From assembly GCF_017349355.1 (NCBI RefSeq), contig NZ_JAFMPM010000006.1, positions 1,550,001 through 1,614,000 of the forward strand: a DNA stretch of 64,000 nucleotides, read 5' to 3'. The position numbers were made by a program, and so were the translations under genes. Below are positions 1-8,160 of this stretch, one piece after another. Under the pieces are notes generated by a model. It was not told the DNA's origin. It did no database searches and saw nothing but the letters and a program-made list of their open reading frames with translations. The DNA comes from Thiothrix fructosivorans. GTDB taxonomy: Bacteria; Pseudomonadota; Gammaproteobacteria; Thiotrichales; Thiotrichaceae. The first letter of the stretch is position 1. Every line of letters begins with the position of its first letter.

Positions 1-273
1 ATCAGGGCTGTTGGTGAAGAACCGAGGGTACAGCACGACAAACCGCTCAAACAGGTAATGCCCAAAGGTTTTAATCAAGTCGGGAACACTTATGCCAGTT
101 TGTTTTGAGAGATTCTTTACCAGCGTGACCATTTCGGCATGTGGGTAAGTGCCGACCGAAGTATACGCGCCGCCGGAGGCTAGATCCGCTGCGTCGATAA
201 TGTCATCAACCGTATCGGCGGAAAAAGTGTGTTCGACCATTTCCAAGAACTCAGTAAACACTAAACCTTTCAT
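1..273 (-). CDS. H-NOX (haem NO-binding) protein, C-terminus cut off
   Basis: The first 91 codons are present; the gene runs off the left edge. The start reads MKGLVF, followed by a YTSVGTYPHAEM block and a later KTFGHYLFERF block. This is the pattern of the haem NO-binding (HNOB/H-NOX) domain, which binds NO or O2 through haem and passes the signal to a histidine kinase or cyclase. The proximal haem His (about residue 100 in the family) lies outside the window, so haem ligation cannot be checked. The gene sits 41 nt downstream of the Hpt gene on the same strand and is probably cotranscribed with it. Family assignment is from the N-terminal pattern only. Confidence 0.8.
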   Translation of the reverse strand, partial: MKGLVFTEFLEMVEHTFSADTVDDIIDAADLASGGAYTSVGTYPHAEMVTLVKNLSKQTGISVPDLIKTFGHYLFERFVVLYPRFFTNSPD

Positions 274-314
274 AGGTATTCCCGTTGTTATTATTGTTAA
301 GGCGTATTGTTTAA

Positions 315-671
315 TTAGGCGGTGGCAGTGTGTTGGTTAAGCCAGTCGAGAACTTGGGTAAATTCCACCTGCAATTGGCTTAAATGTTGGGCGGCGGCGG
401 CTTGGTCATGATTTTCACGGTATTCTTCGAGTGAGTGCGCAAATTCTGCCAAGGCAAATGCACCAATCAGTTTGCAACTGGATTTTAACTTGTGGCAAAT
501 AGCACCAACCTGCTCGCTGTCTTGGGTCGTCAGGCAGTGTTGCAACGTGATCAGGCATTGCTGGGTATCGGTGATGAAAAACTCGATCAGTTCCGCGAAT
601 TCATCCGCCATGATGTCCTGTAACTCGGTGTACGTTGCGGTGTCGACGGGGTGGGGTATCATCGTGGTCAT
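315..671 (-). CDS. Hpt-domain histidine phosphotransfer protein
   Basis: A 118-residue single-domain protein with the Hpt signature HKLKSS, in which His60 is the expected phosphorylated residue. A helical bundle surrounds it, as in free-standing phosphotransfer proteins that shuttle phosphate between a hybrid kinase and a receiver. There is no kinase or receiver in the same protein. Its nearest partners are the H-NOX gene downstream and the divergent receiver-PP2C gene. The upstream CGGGAC could serve as ribosome site; M4 is an alternative start. The cognate kinase is not in this window, so the pathway is inferred from location. Confidence 0.85.
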   Translation of the reverse strand: MTTMIPHPVDTATYTELQDIMADEFAELIEFFITDTQQCLITLQHCLTTQDSEQVGAICHKLKSSCKLIGAFALAEFAHSLEEYRENHDQAAAAQHLSQLQVEFTQVLDWLNQHTATA

Positions 672-835
672 CGGTATGTCCCGTTAATGTTATTGACCCA
701 ACAGTAGCGAATCATGCCACTTGCCGGAATTGTATTTTTTATAATTTATATCTATATCTACAGTTTATATTTTGATGGTAGCATACAACTATTCGAGTGT
801 TAATAACATCATAAAAACAAGACAAGATATGCACA

Positions 836-2038
836 ATGAACATCCTAATTGTCGATGATGCCAGAGATATGCAGTTGATTCTGCGCCGTATCTTAACCCT
901 AATGGGTCATCAGGTCATGCTGGCTGACCACGGTCAACAGGCATGGAATCTGATCCAGCAACACAACTTTCAAGTGGTGATCTGTGATTGGGTAATGCCC
1001 GTCATGGATGGCCCCACCCTGTGCCGTACTATTCGTGATGCGGACTTACCCCATTACGTTTACATCATTTTGTTAACGGGGATGTCGGGTAAGCAAAATC
1101 TGATTCTGGGTATGGATGCGGGGGCTGATGATTTTGCCACCAAACCCATCGTGCGCGAAGAATTGGAAGTACGCATCCGCGCCGCTCAGCGGGTCTTGAA
1201 CCTAGAGCACACGTTGGAAGAAAAACACCGTAATCTGGAAAGCGTCAACCAATCCCTATCAGCCGCACAAGCGTTGATCCAGAGTGATTTGAAGCGGGCG
1301 GCGACTTTGCAAACCGGCGTGTTACCTGTGCAGAAAATGTTTGGGCGTTTGTGTGTGGACTGGTTCTTTCAGCCTGCCCAGTACATCGGTGGTGATACCT
1401 TCAATTATTTTCCGATTAACGATGAGTTGCTGTTTTTCTATTCGATAGACGTGTCGGGGCATGGGATCTCGTCGGCGTTGCTGTCGATGTGTTTGCAAAC
1501 GCTACTGAGTTCTACGGGGGAATTGTATTGCGTGGATGAGCTGACACGGACGAATGCTGCCCGCTTTCCATCACGCTTGGCAGAACGTTTGAATTACCAC
1601 CTCAATCATACCCTCGATACGGGTGACCATTATTTGACGCTGATTATGGGCGTGGTGGATACGGTGGATGAACGTTTGTATTTCGTGCAAGCCGGACATC
1701 CGCAACCGTTTCTGTATAACCCTATCACCCAGCGCGTTGAGCGTGTCGACTGCACGGGCTTTCCGATTGGGCTATTGCCCGATATGGAGTATGAAACCAT
1801 TGATCTGCCATTTCCGCCCGGTAGTCGGTTTATTTTGTACTCTGACGGCATTCTGGAATTGCAGCACGCGTCCGGCGCACCGATGACGGAAGATGACTTG
1901 CAGGAACGTTTACAAGCATTGAGTGCGCTGCCAGCACGGTTATTGGTTTCCAAACTCGGCGAACAACTGGGCCTAGGCAGGGCAGGTGAGGACAAACCGG
2001 ATGATATTTCTCTGTTAACCATTGATTTCTGCGGCTAG
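836..2038 (+). CDS. Response regulator with PP2C (SpoIIE/RsbU-type) phosphatase output
   Basis: Residues 1-120 form a receiver domain: acidic pair at D7-D8, phospho-acceptor D51 in CDWVMP, and Lys in ATKP. A coiled linker (about 120-160) follows, then a SpoIIE-type PP2C phosphatase. The phosphatase motifs are all present: GGDTFNYF, IDVSGHG, VQAGHPQP, YSDGILE and a final DDISLL. Such proteins dephosphorylate a STAS anti-anti-sigma factor when the receiver is phosphorylated. The STAS gene is the next gene, 85 nt downstream. The 164-nt A+T-rich gap before the start separates it from the divergent hpt gene and must carry promoters for both. Confidence 0.93.
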   Translation: MNILIVDDARDMQLILRRILTLMGHQVMLADHGQQAWNLIQQHNFQVVICDWVMPVMDGPTLCRTIRDADLPHYVYIILLTGMSGKQNLILGMDAGADDFATKPIVREELEVRIRAAQRVLNLEHTLEEKHRNLESVNQSLSAAQALIQSDLKRAATLQTGVLPVQKMFGRLCVDWFFQPAQYIGGDTFNYFPINDELLFFYSIDVSGHGISSALLSMCLQTLLSSTGELYCVDELTRTNAARFPSRLAERLNYHLNHTLDTGDHYLTLIMGVVDTVDERLYFVQAGHPQPFLYNPITQRVERVDCTGFPIGLLPDMEYETIDLPFPPGSRFILYSDGILELQHASGAPMTEDDLQERLQALSALPARLLVSKLGEQLGLGRAGEDKPDDISLLTIDFCG

Positions 2039-2123
2039 CCAAAACCGTTTATTATAGATATAGTTAATTAACTAATAATCAATATAAATTCACGACAACA
2101 TCAACCCCAAGAGGACAACAAGA

Positions 2124-2462
2124 ATGAAACTCTCAACGCATACCCAAGGTGAATTCACCGTTGCTGTCATTGGCGAAACCCGTATGGATGCCGCCGTTGC
2201 CCCTGAACTTAAACACCAAATTGCGCAATTGCTCGACGATGGCGCAACTCGCATTGTGCTTGATCTCAGCCAAGTCACTTTCATGGACAGTAGCAGCCTC
2301 GGCGCATTGGTCAGTCTGTTGAAAATGGTCGGCAACCGTGGCGACCTGATCATTGCAGGCGCAAAAGGCATTGTTGCCGAACTGTTCAAACTGACCCGTA
2401 TGGATCGCGTGTTCCGTATGGCGGATAGCGTAGACGCAGCCGTTGGTGCTGTCGTGGCGTGA
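2124..2462 (+). CDS. STAS-domain anti-anti-sigma factor
   Basis: A 112-residue protein with the SpoIIAA/RsbV fold pattern: an N-terminal beta region, then the FMDSSSLGALV segment. Ser56, directly after Asp55, aligns with the serine that is phosphorylated in SpoIIAA. In the known mechanism the unphosphorylated form binds and sequesters the HATPase anti-sigma factor. A PP2C phosphatase gene lies upstream and an HATPase gene follows two genes later, so all three partner-switch parts are present. An AGAGGA sequence ahead of the ATG serves as ribosome site. Confidence 0.9.
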   Translation: MKLSTHTQGEFTVAVIGETRMDAAVAPELKHQIAQLLDDGATRIVLDLSQVTFMDSSSLGALVSLLKMVGNRGDLIIAGAKGIVAELFKLTRMDRVFRMADSVDAAVGAVVA

Positions 2463-2498
2463 TTGGGGCAAAAAAGCGTTACTTGAGGGGGGACTTTT

Positions 2499-3695
2499 AT
2501 GAAGGCGATGATATTGGCGGCAGGCAAGGGGACACGGGTACGCCCGATTACCAATGAAATGCCGAAACCGATGATCCCGATCCTGCGCAAGCCGGTGATG
2601 GAATCTATTGTGGAACTGTTGCGCACCCATGACGTGCAAGAAATCGTGGTGAATACCAGCCACCTTGCGCCCGTGATCGAAAACTATTTCCGCGATGGCA
2701 CTCAGTTAGGTGTACACATTGCCTATTCCTACGAAGGCTATATGACTGAAGACGGTTTAGAGGGTAAAGCCCTCGGATCGGCGGGTGGTATGAAGCGCAT
2801 TCAGGAATTTTCCGGCTTTTTCGATGAAACGTTTATTGTGCTGTGCGGCGATGCGTGGATTGATCTCGACATCAGTGCAGCCTTGCGTCAGCACCGTGAA
2901 AAAGGCGGCGTTGCGACCATCATTTTGCAGGAAGTCCCTCACGAGGAAGTGCATAAATACGGCGTGGTGAAGCTGGATGAGCGTCAGCGCATCGTGCAGT
3001 TTCAGGAAAAACCCAAGCCGCAATACGCGGTTTCCAACCTGATCAATACTGGGATTTACATTTTTGAACCGGAGATTTTTGACTACATCCCATCCGGGGT
3101 GGAGTACGACATCGGCAGCCAATTGTTCCCCGCCTTGGTCGGGGCGGGCGAAGAGTTTTTCGGCATCAAGATGGATTTTCAGTGGGTGGATATTGGCTCT
3201 GTGCCTGACGTGTGGGCGGCAACGCGTATGGCATTGCAAGGCAAGATTCACGGTTTCGACATGCCCGGTAAAGAAGTACGCCCCGGTATTTGGACGGGCA
3301 TTAACGTCAGCATCAATTGGGATCGGGTTAAAATCAAACCACCCGTATACATCGGCAGCAGCACCAAAATTGAAGCGGGCAGCAAAATCATGGGGCCTTG
3401 CATGATAGGCGCAAATTGTGTGGTGGAAACGGGGGCGGAAATCAGTGAATGCTTGATCAGTGATTACACCCGTATCGGCGGTATGGCAACGCTCGACAAT
3501 AAGCTGATCTTCGGTGGCGAGTGCATTTCCCCGGATGGCAATGTAATCAATGTCAGTGAAACCCAGATCCGTTGGTTGGTGAATGACACGCGCCGGGTGC
3601 TCAATCCGAGTGATATTCACGATATGTTGCTGTTCAATAATATGCTGAGTTTCTACGGGGAGCTTGAACTGGAACGTGAGAAGGAGATGGCGTGA
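2499..3695 (+). CDS. Sugar-1-phosphate nucleotidyltransferase (mannose-1-P guanylyltransferase-like)
   Basis: A 398-residue protein with an N-terminal nucleotidyltransferase domain; the LAAGKGTR loop near residues 6-13 binds the nucleotide. LCGDAWID (about 114-121) supplies the metal-binding Asp. The C-terminal third is a left-handed beta-helix hexapeptide region of the kind seen in GDP-mannose and glucose-1-P transferases. It would make an NDP-sugar donor, fitting the downstream glycosyltransferase. It lies between the STAS and HATPase genes and overlaps the latter. Sugar specificity cannot be read from the sequence. A strong GAGGGGGG lies before the ATG. Confidence 0.85.
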   Translation: MKAMILAAGKGTRVRPITNEMPKPMIPILRKPVMESIVELLRTHDVQEIVVNTSHLAPVIENYFRDGTQLGVHIAYSYEGYMTEDGLEGKALGSAGGMKRIQEFSGFFDETFIVLCGDAWIDLDISAALRQHREKGGVATIILQEVPHEEVHKYGVVKLDERQRIVQFQEKPKPQYAVSNLINTGIYIFEPEIFDYIPSGVEYDIGSQLFPALVGAGEEFFGIKMDFQWVDIGSVPDVWAATRMALQGKIHGFDMPGKEVRPGIWTGINVSINWDRVKIKPPVYIGSSTKIEAGSKIMGPCMIGANCVVETGAEISECLISDYTRIGGMATLDNKLIFGGECISPDGNVINVSETQIRWLVNDTRRVLNPSDIHDMLLFNNMLSFYGELELEREKEMA

Positions 3696-4126
3696 TGGAA
3701 ACGGTTTACAAACAATACAATATCCGCCTTTCCATCGACAGCCGTTTTGAGCAAGTGCGTTTACTGTCTGGTGCATTGCGTGGTATCGGCAAGGAATTGG
3801 AGTTGTCAGACGATAAGCTGGGGCAACTGGAATTGATGATGGTCGAAGCCGTTAACAATGTCATCGAACATGCTTACGAAATGCAGGGTGGTAACGATGT
3901 GCGGGTGCGGGTGGAATACAACCCTGAAGTGGTGCATCTGATTATCTCCGATAGCGGGCGCACTATGCCGGACGAATTGCATTCCGAAGTGAAGGATATG
4001 CCAGACCCGGAAGGTTTGCCGGAAGGCGGTTGGGGCATGGGTTTGATTCATTTGCTGGCAGATTCCATCCGCTACAGCAATGATGCCAAGGGCAACCACT
4101 TGCACGTTAGCAAGCAGTTGGCCTGA
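3695..4126 (+). CDS. HATPase_c anti-sigma regulatory factor (RsbW/SpoIIAB-like)
   Basis: A GHKL ATPase of about 143 residues with N-box EAVNNVIEHAY, G1-like SDSGR and G2 GGWGMGL. These are the motifs of serine kinases that hold a sigma factor or other client and phosphorylate the STAS partner. I chose ATG at 3695 because AAGGAG lies 8 nt upstream. The in-frame GTG at 3692 is possible. The start overlaps the stop of the preceding gene (TGATG), so translation is coupled. No sigma factor gene is nearby, so the final client may be something else. Confidence 0.88.
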   Translation: METVYKQYNIRLSIDSRFEQVRLLSGALRGIGKELELSDDKLGQLELMMVEAVNNVIEHAYEMQGGNDVRVRVEYNPEVVHLIISDSGRTMPDELHSEVKDMPDPEGLPEGGWGMGLIHLLADSIRYSNDAKGNHLHVSKQLA

Positions 4127-4128
4127 AC

Positions 4129-6279
4129 ATGAAACGGCTGGTCGGGGCAGTCATGGTGGTGTGGCTCTTGCTGGTGCAGGGGTGCAGCGTCATGCCATCC
4201 AGTCAGCCCGATACTGTCAGCAAAACGGGGTCGCTGGCGGGACAGTGGGAATTTTTGCCATCCGGTTCGGAGGCGATGCCTGCTGCCAAAGCATCATGGC
4301 AAGCCATCAACGTTCCCGGCAACTGGTACACGCAAGGCTATGACCATCATGGCGTGGCGTGGTATCGGCTCAAATTTAACGCGAATACCGCCCCTGAAAC
4401 CGTGTCGACCCTGCATTTTGGCGGGGTGGACTACTTTGCGGCTGTGTGGTTGAACGGGCAAAAGCTCGGTTCGCACGAAGGCTATTTTCAAGCCTTTGCG
4501 TTTGATGTTTCGCAGCATCTGAAGGCTGGCGAGAATATTTTGTTGGTACGGGTGAACAGTCCGCAGGAAAAGGCGGAAGATTATTCGCTGCGTAAGCGAC
4601 TGATTAAAGGCATTTTTGCTCACCACGATACGCGCCCCGGTGGGGCTTGGTCGGATCGGGGGCAGGAACAGAATACCGGCGGTATTTGGGGTGATGTGCG
4701 TTTGCAGCAATCGCAGCAGGTACAGCTTGCACCGCAACGTGTGCAGGTGCAGCCAGTGCAAGGGCTGGAACAGTGGCAGGTGTTGGTGGATTTGGATGTG
4801 TTGGGGACATTGCCAGCAAACACTAAACTGCAATGGCAAATAGGGGGTTGGCAGGGGGAATTTCCCGTCCGTGCATCATTATCTATCCCCATTACTAACC
4901 CCAAACTCTGGAATCCGCACGGCTACGGTGACCCCAATCTCTACAAGCTAACCGTCAGCGCCGTACACGATGGCAAAGTACTTGACTCCTTCGAACGCAC
5001 CATCGGCTTCCGCAAAATCCGCCGTTCGCCGCAAGAAATCTGGACTATCAACGATCAGCGTATCCAGCTTAAAGGCACGAATTACATCGCCAACCAGTGG
5101 CTCAGTGAGATGTCATCGGCTGATTTTCGCCGCGATATTCAATTAATGCTGGATGCGAATATCAACACCGTGCGGGTTCACGCGCATGTGACATCCCCCG
5201 AATTTTACCGTTTGTGCGATGAAATGGGTTTGATGGTGTGGCAAGATTTTCCACTTCAATGGGGCTACCAAGATACGCCTGACTTTCATCAGCAAGCCGT
5301 GTCGCAAGTCGGTGACATGATCCGCCAGTTCGGGCAATACACCTCCATCATCCAGTGGACGTTGCACAATGAACCACCGTGGGATGCGGATTGGATGAAG
5401 TGGAAGTACAAAGATTACAACCCGCAGCAAAACAAAGTGCTGGATAACAAGTTGCATCATGCAGCACTGGCGTTGGAAAAAACTCGCCCGATCAGCATGA
5501 TTTCTTCCACCAAAGAACACCCGTGGTTGGGTTGGTATTCTGGTCATTGGCTCGATTACGCCAAGCCGACCAAGCCTGCCACCATTGCTGAATTCGGGGC
5601 ACAAGCTTTGCCGGATAAGGCAACATTGCGCAAGATTCTGGGGCATGAAGCAGAATTGCCCACCACGGATGCAGCTTGGGAAGCATGGGCATTCCACAAT
5701 TTCCAGCGCAAGGAAACCTTGGAAATTGCCAAAGTTCCGCAAGGCAAAACGTTGGATGAATTCATCGCTAATACCCAACAATACCAAGCACGCTTAAACC
5801 AGCTTGCAGCAGAATCCTACCGTCGCCAAGCCTACCGTCCAGTCGGGGCGTTGTTCCAATTCATGCTGGTGGAAGACTGGCCGTCGATGAACTGGGGCAT
5901 GGTGGATTTTTGGCGCAAACCCAAGCCGGGTTATTACGCGTTGCAACGTGCCTACCAGCCCATTTTGCCGAGTCTGGCGTGGAGCAAGGTGGATTATGCC
6001 GTCGGTGAAACCATTACTTTTGGCGCATGGGCGTTGAATGACAGTACCACGAACTACGCCAATGCACGCTATGCCATCAAGCTGTTACGCGGCAAGCAAA
6101 CGCTGGATACACAAACATGGGCATTCAATCTGACGGCGGATATGCACCAGCACTTGCGCGATTACACCGCACCTGCATTGGATGCGGGCGAATACCGTCT
6201 GGAAGCCGCTATCCACGATACGCAAGGCAAGCTGGTAAGCAGCAACGAATACCGTTTCACCGTTCAACCACAACAATAA
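4129..6279 (+). CDS. Glycoside hydrolase family 2 lipoprotein
   Basis: A 716-residue protein. It begins with a lipoprotein signal ending in LVQGC, so it should be anchored in a membrane facing the periplasm. Domain order matches GH2: jelly-roll sugar-binding domain (about 40-190), immunoglobulin-like domain (200-300), then a TIM barrel from about 305. The acid/base Glu is probably E415 in HNEPPWD and the nucleophile E488 in IAEFG. Beta-galactosidase, glucuronidase or mannosidase activity cannot be told apart. It starts 2 nt after the HATPase gene and precedes the glycosyltransferase, so it may trim or edit the polysaccharide made there. Confidence 0.87.
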   Translation: MKRLVGAVMVVWLLLVQGCSVMPSSQPDTVSKTGSLAGQWEFLPSGSEAMPAAKASWQAINVPGNWYTQGYDHHGVAWYRLKFNANTAPETVSTLHFGGVDYFAAVWLNGQKLGSHEGYFQAFAFDVSQHLKAGENILLVRVNSPQEKAEDYSLRKRLIKGIFAHHDTRPGGAWSDRGQEQNTGGIWGDVRLQQSQQVQLAPQRVQVQPVQGLEQWQVLVDLDVLGTLPANTKLQWQIGGWQGEFPVRASLSIPITNPKLWNPHGYGDPNLYKLTVSAVHDGKVLDSFERTIGFRKIRRSPQEIWTINDQRIQLKGTNYIANQWLSEMSSADFRRDIQLMLDANINTVRVHAHVTSPEFYRLCDEMGLMVWQDFPLQWGYQDTPDFHQQAVSQVGDMIRQFGQYTSIIQWTLHNEPPWDADWMKWKYKDYNPQQNKVLDNKLHHAALALEKTRPISMISSTKEHPWLGWYSGHWLDYAKPTKPATIAEFGAQALPDKATLRKILGHEAELPTTDAAWEAWAFHNFQRKETLEIAKVPQGKTLDEFIANTQQYQARLNQLAAESYRRQAYRPVGALFQFMLVEDWPSMNWGMVDFWRKPKPGYYALQRAYQPILPSLAWSKVDYAVGETITFGAWALNDSTTNYANARYAIKLLRGKQTLDTQTWAFNLTADMHQHLRDYTAPALDAGEYRLEAAIHDTQGKLVSSNEYRFTVQPQQ

Positions 6280-6291
6280 GAATGCACAGTT

Positions 6292-8160
6292 ATGGGATTC
6301 TATTTCGACAAGTTTGAAGACCGCAAACCCGAACCGCCGTTGGAATATTCGGCAGTAACGGAAAGCATTTGGCAATTCCTCGCCGTCATCGCTCTGACCT
6401 TGGGGGCGTGGTATTTGTGGTGGCGGTGGACGGCTTCGCTTAACCCAGATGCGCTGTGGTATGCGATTCCGCTGGCGTTTGCGGAAACCGCCTCCTATTT
6501 TGGGCTGGGCTTGTTCGTGTTCAACTTGTGGAAAGTGCAGGATTATGAGCAATTGCCGCCGCCTGAAAAATTGAGCGAAGTGGTGCGTCCTGATCATGGT
6601 GAAGAACGCCCGTTGAAAGTGGATGTATTTTTCCCCAGCTACAACGAAGATGTGGAGCTGGTGCGTTTGAGTATTCGTGATGCGAAAAAGGTCACGTATC
6701 CGCATTCGATTGAGCTGAAAATTTTCGTGCTGGATGATGGCAAACGCCCAGCAATGCGCCAAGTGGCGGAAGAAGAGGGTGTAGGCTACATCACCCGCAC
6801 CAGCAATATCGGTTTCAAAGCGGGCAATTTGCGCAATGCGATGGAGCAAACCCACGGCGATTTCATCGTGATTTGCGATGCCGATACGCGCCCATTCCCG
6901 ACGATTTTGGAACACACGCTGGGCTATTTTCGTGACCCGGATGTGGCGTGGGTACAAACCCCACAATGGTTTTTCGATTTGCCGGAAGGCAAACGTTTGC
7001 CCGATGTGTTGGGTAAATACTTGAAAGCACCGGGACGTTGGCTTGGCAAAGGCGTAGAAGCGGTGATTGGTGAAATGCGCGTCGGCGAAGACCCGTTCGT
7101 GAATGAGCCGAAAATGTTTTACGACATTATCCAGCGTCGCCGTAATTGGGCGAATGCGTCGTTTTGTTGCGGGGCAGGCTCGATTCATCGGCGTGAAGCA
7201 GTGATGGAAGCGGCGCTCAAAACCTATTCCGATACCATCGAGAAACAGGTCGGTAAGCAATCCAAACAGTTGCAAAAGCTGATGGGTGGAGAAGTGCTTG
7301 ACAGTGGTTTGGTGCAGGAAATGCGCCATCAGGTAGCGGGTGAGGAAGAGTTTACCCCGTACCGTTTCCACGTTTCGGAAGACATTTACACCTCGATTGT
7401 GCTGCATTCGGACGAAGATCGGCATTGGAAATCGGTGCTGCATCCGGCGGTTGAGTCCAAAATGTTGTCACCGCAAGATTTGTTGAGTTGGACGGTGCAA
7501 CGTTTCAAATACGCGGGTGGTACGTTGGATATTGTCATGCACGACAACCCGATGACGCGCAAGGGCATGAGTTGGGCGCAACGCTTGATGTACGGTGCAA
7601 CCGCGTGGTCATACCTTGGCGGTATCTGGAATATGCTGTTTTTGGCAGCGCCGTTGATTTATTTGTTTAGCGGGATTGCGCCCGTGAGTGCGTATACCGG
7701 GGATTTCTTCCTGCACATTTTGCCGTTCCTGATTGCGATGGAATTGGCGTTTATGGTGGGAACGTGGGGGATTGCGGGCTACCGTTCCAAAGCCAGTTAC
7801 TTGTCGTTTTTCCCGGTGAATCTTCAGGCGATTTGGACGGTGTTGAAGGGCGAACAAATCAAATTTCCCGTAACACCAAAAGACCGGCAAGAAGGTAATT
7901 TTTTCCATCTGGTGCTGCCGCAATTTGCGGTGATTGTGCTGACGGTGTTGGGGATTGCGTATGCCAGTGTGCAGTTTTTTGTGCTGGGTAACGATGATTA
8001 TTCGCTGGGTGGGATTTTGACCAATTTGTTTTGGGGGATGAATAATATTTTGGCGTTGAGTGGGATTGTGATGGCGGCGTTTTGGCAGCCGGAGGCAGAC
8101 GAGGTTGCTGAGGAAGTGGCTCAACCTCAACAGTATAATAATAACGAGGTGACAGTATGA
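6292..8160 (+). CDS. Membrane glycosyltransferase family 2, cellulose-synthase-like
   Basis: A 622-residue integral membrane enzyme. Two N-terminal membrane helices (about 27-45 and 58-80) precede a cytosolic GT-A domain. The domain shows VLDDGKR (D148/D149), the DAD metal motif (D196, D198), TPQWFFD, a SED motif and QRFKYAGG in place of QxxRW. Four or more helices follow from about residue 435. This matches processive beta-glycan synthases, but there is no C-terminal PilZ domain, so direct c-di-GMP control in cis is unlikely. The preceding sugar-nucleotide and GH2 genes and the coupled DUF3131 gene point to one exopolysaccharide pathway. Confidence 0.88.
   Translation: MGFYFDKFEDRKPEPPLEYSAVTESIWQFLAVIALTLGAWYLWWRWTASLNPDALWYAIPLAFAETASYFGLGLFVFNLWKVQDYEQLPPPEKLSEVVRPDHGEERPLKVDVFFPSYNEDVELVRLSIRDAKKVTYPHSIELKIFVLDDGKRPAMRQVAEEEGVGYITRTSNIGFKAGNLRNAMEQTHGDFIVICDADTRPFPTILEHTLGYFRDPDVAWVQTPQWFFDLPEGKRLPDVLGKYLKAPGRWLGKGVEAVIGEMRVGEDPFVNEPKMFYDIIQRRRNWANASFCCGAGSIHRREAVMEAALKTYSDTIEKQVGKQSKQLQKLMGGEVLDSGLVQEMRHQVAGEEEFTPYRFHVSEDIYTSIVLHSDEDRHWKSVLHPAVESKMLSPQDLLSWTVQRFKYAGGTLDIVMHDNPMTRKGMSWAQRLMYGATAWSYLGGIWNMLFLAAPLIYLFSGIAPVSAYTGDFFLHILPFLIAMELAFMVGTWGIAGYRSKASYLSFFPVNLQAIWTVLKGEQIKFPVTPKDRQEGNFFHLVLPQFAVIVLTVLGIAYASVQFFVLGNDDYSLGGILTNLFWGMNNILALSGIVMAAFWQPEADEVAEEVAQPQQYNNNEVTV

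Noticed and set aside
2757-3776. 339-residue ORF on the minus strand
   Set aside because: It is an antisense shadow of the nucleotidyltransferase gene, with no motifs and high His/Arg/Phe content.
6085-7443. 452-residue ORF on the minus strand
   Set aside because: Antisense to the GH2 and glycosyltransferase genes, whose motifs are clear; its composition is atypical for a protein.
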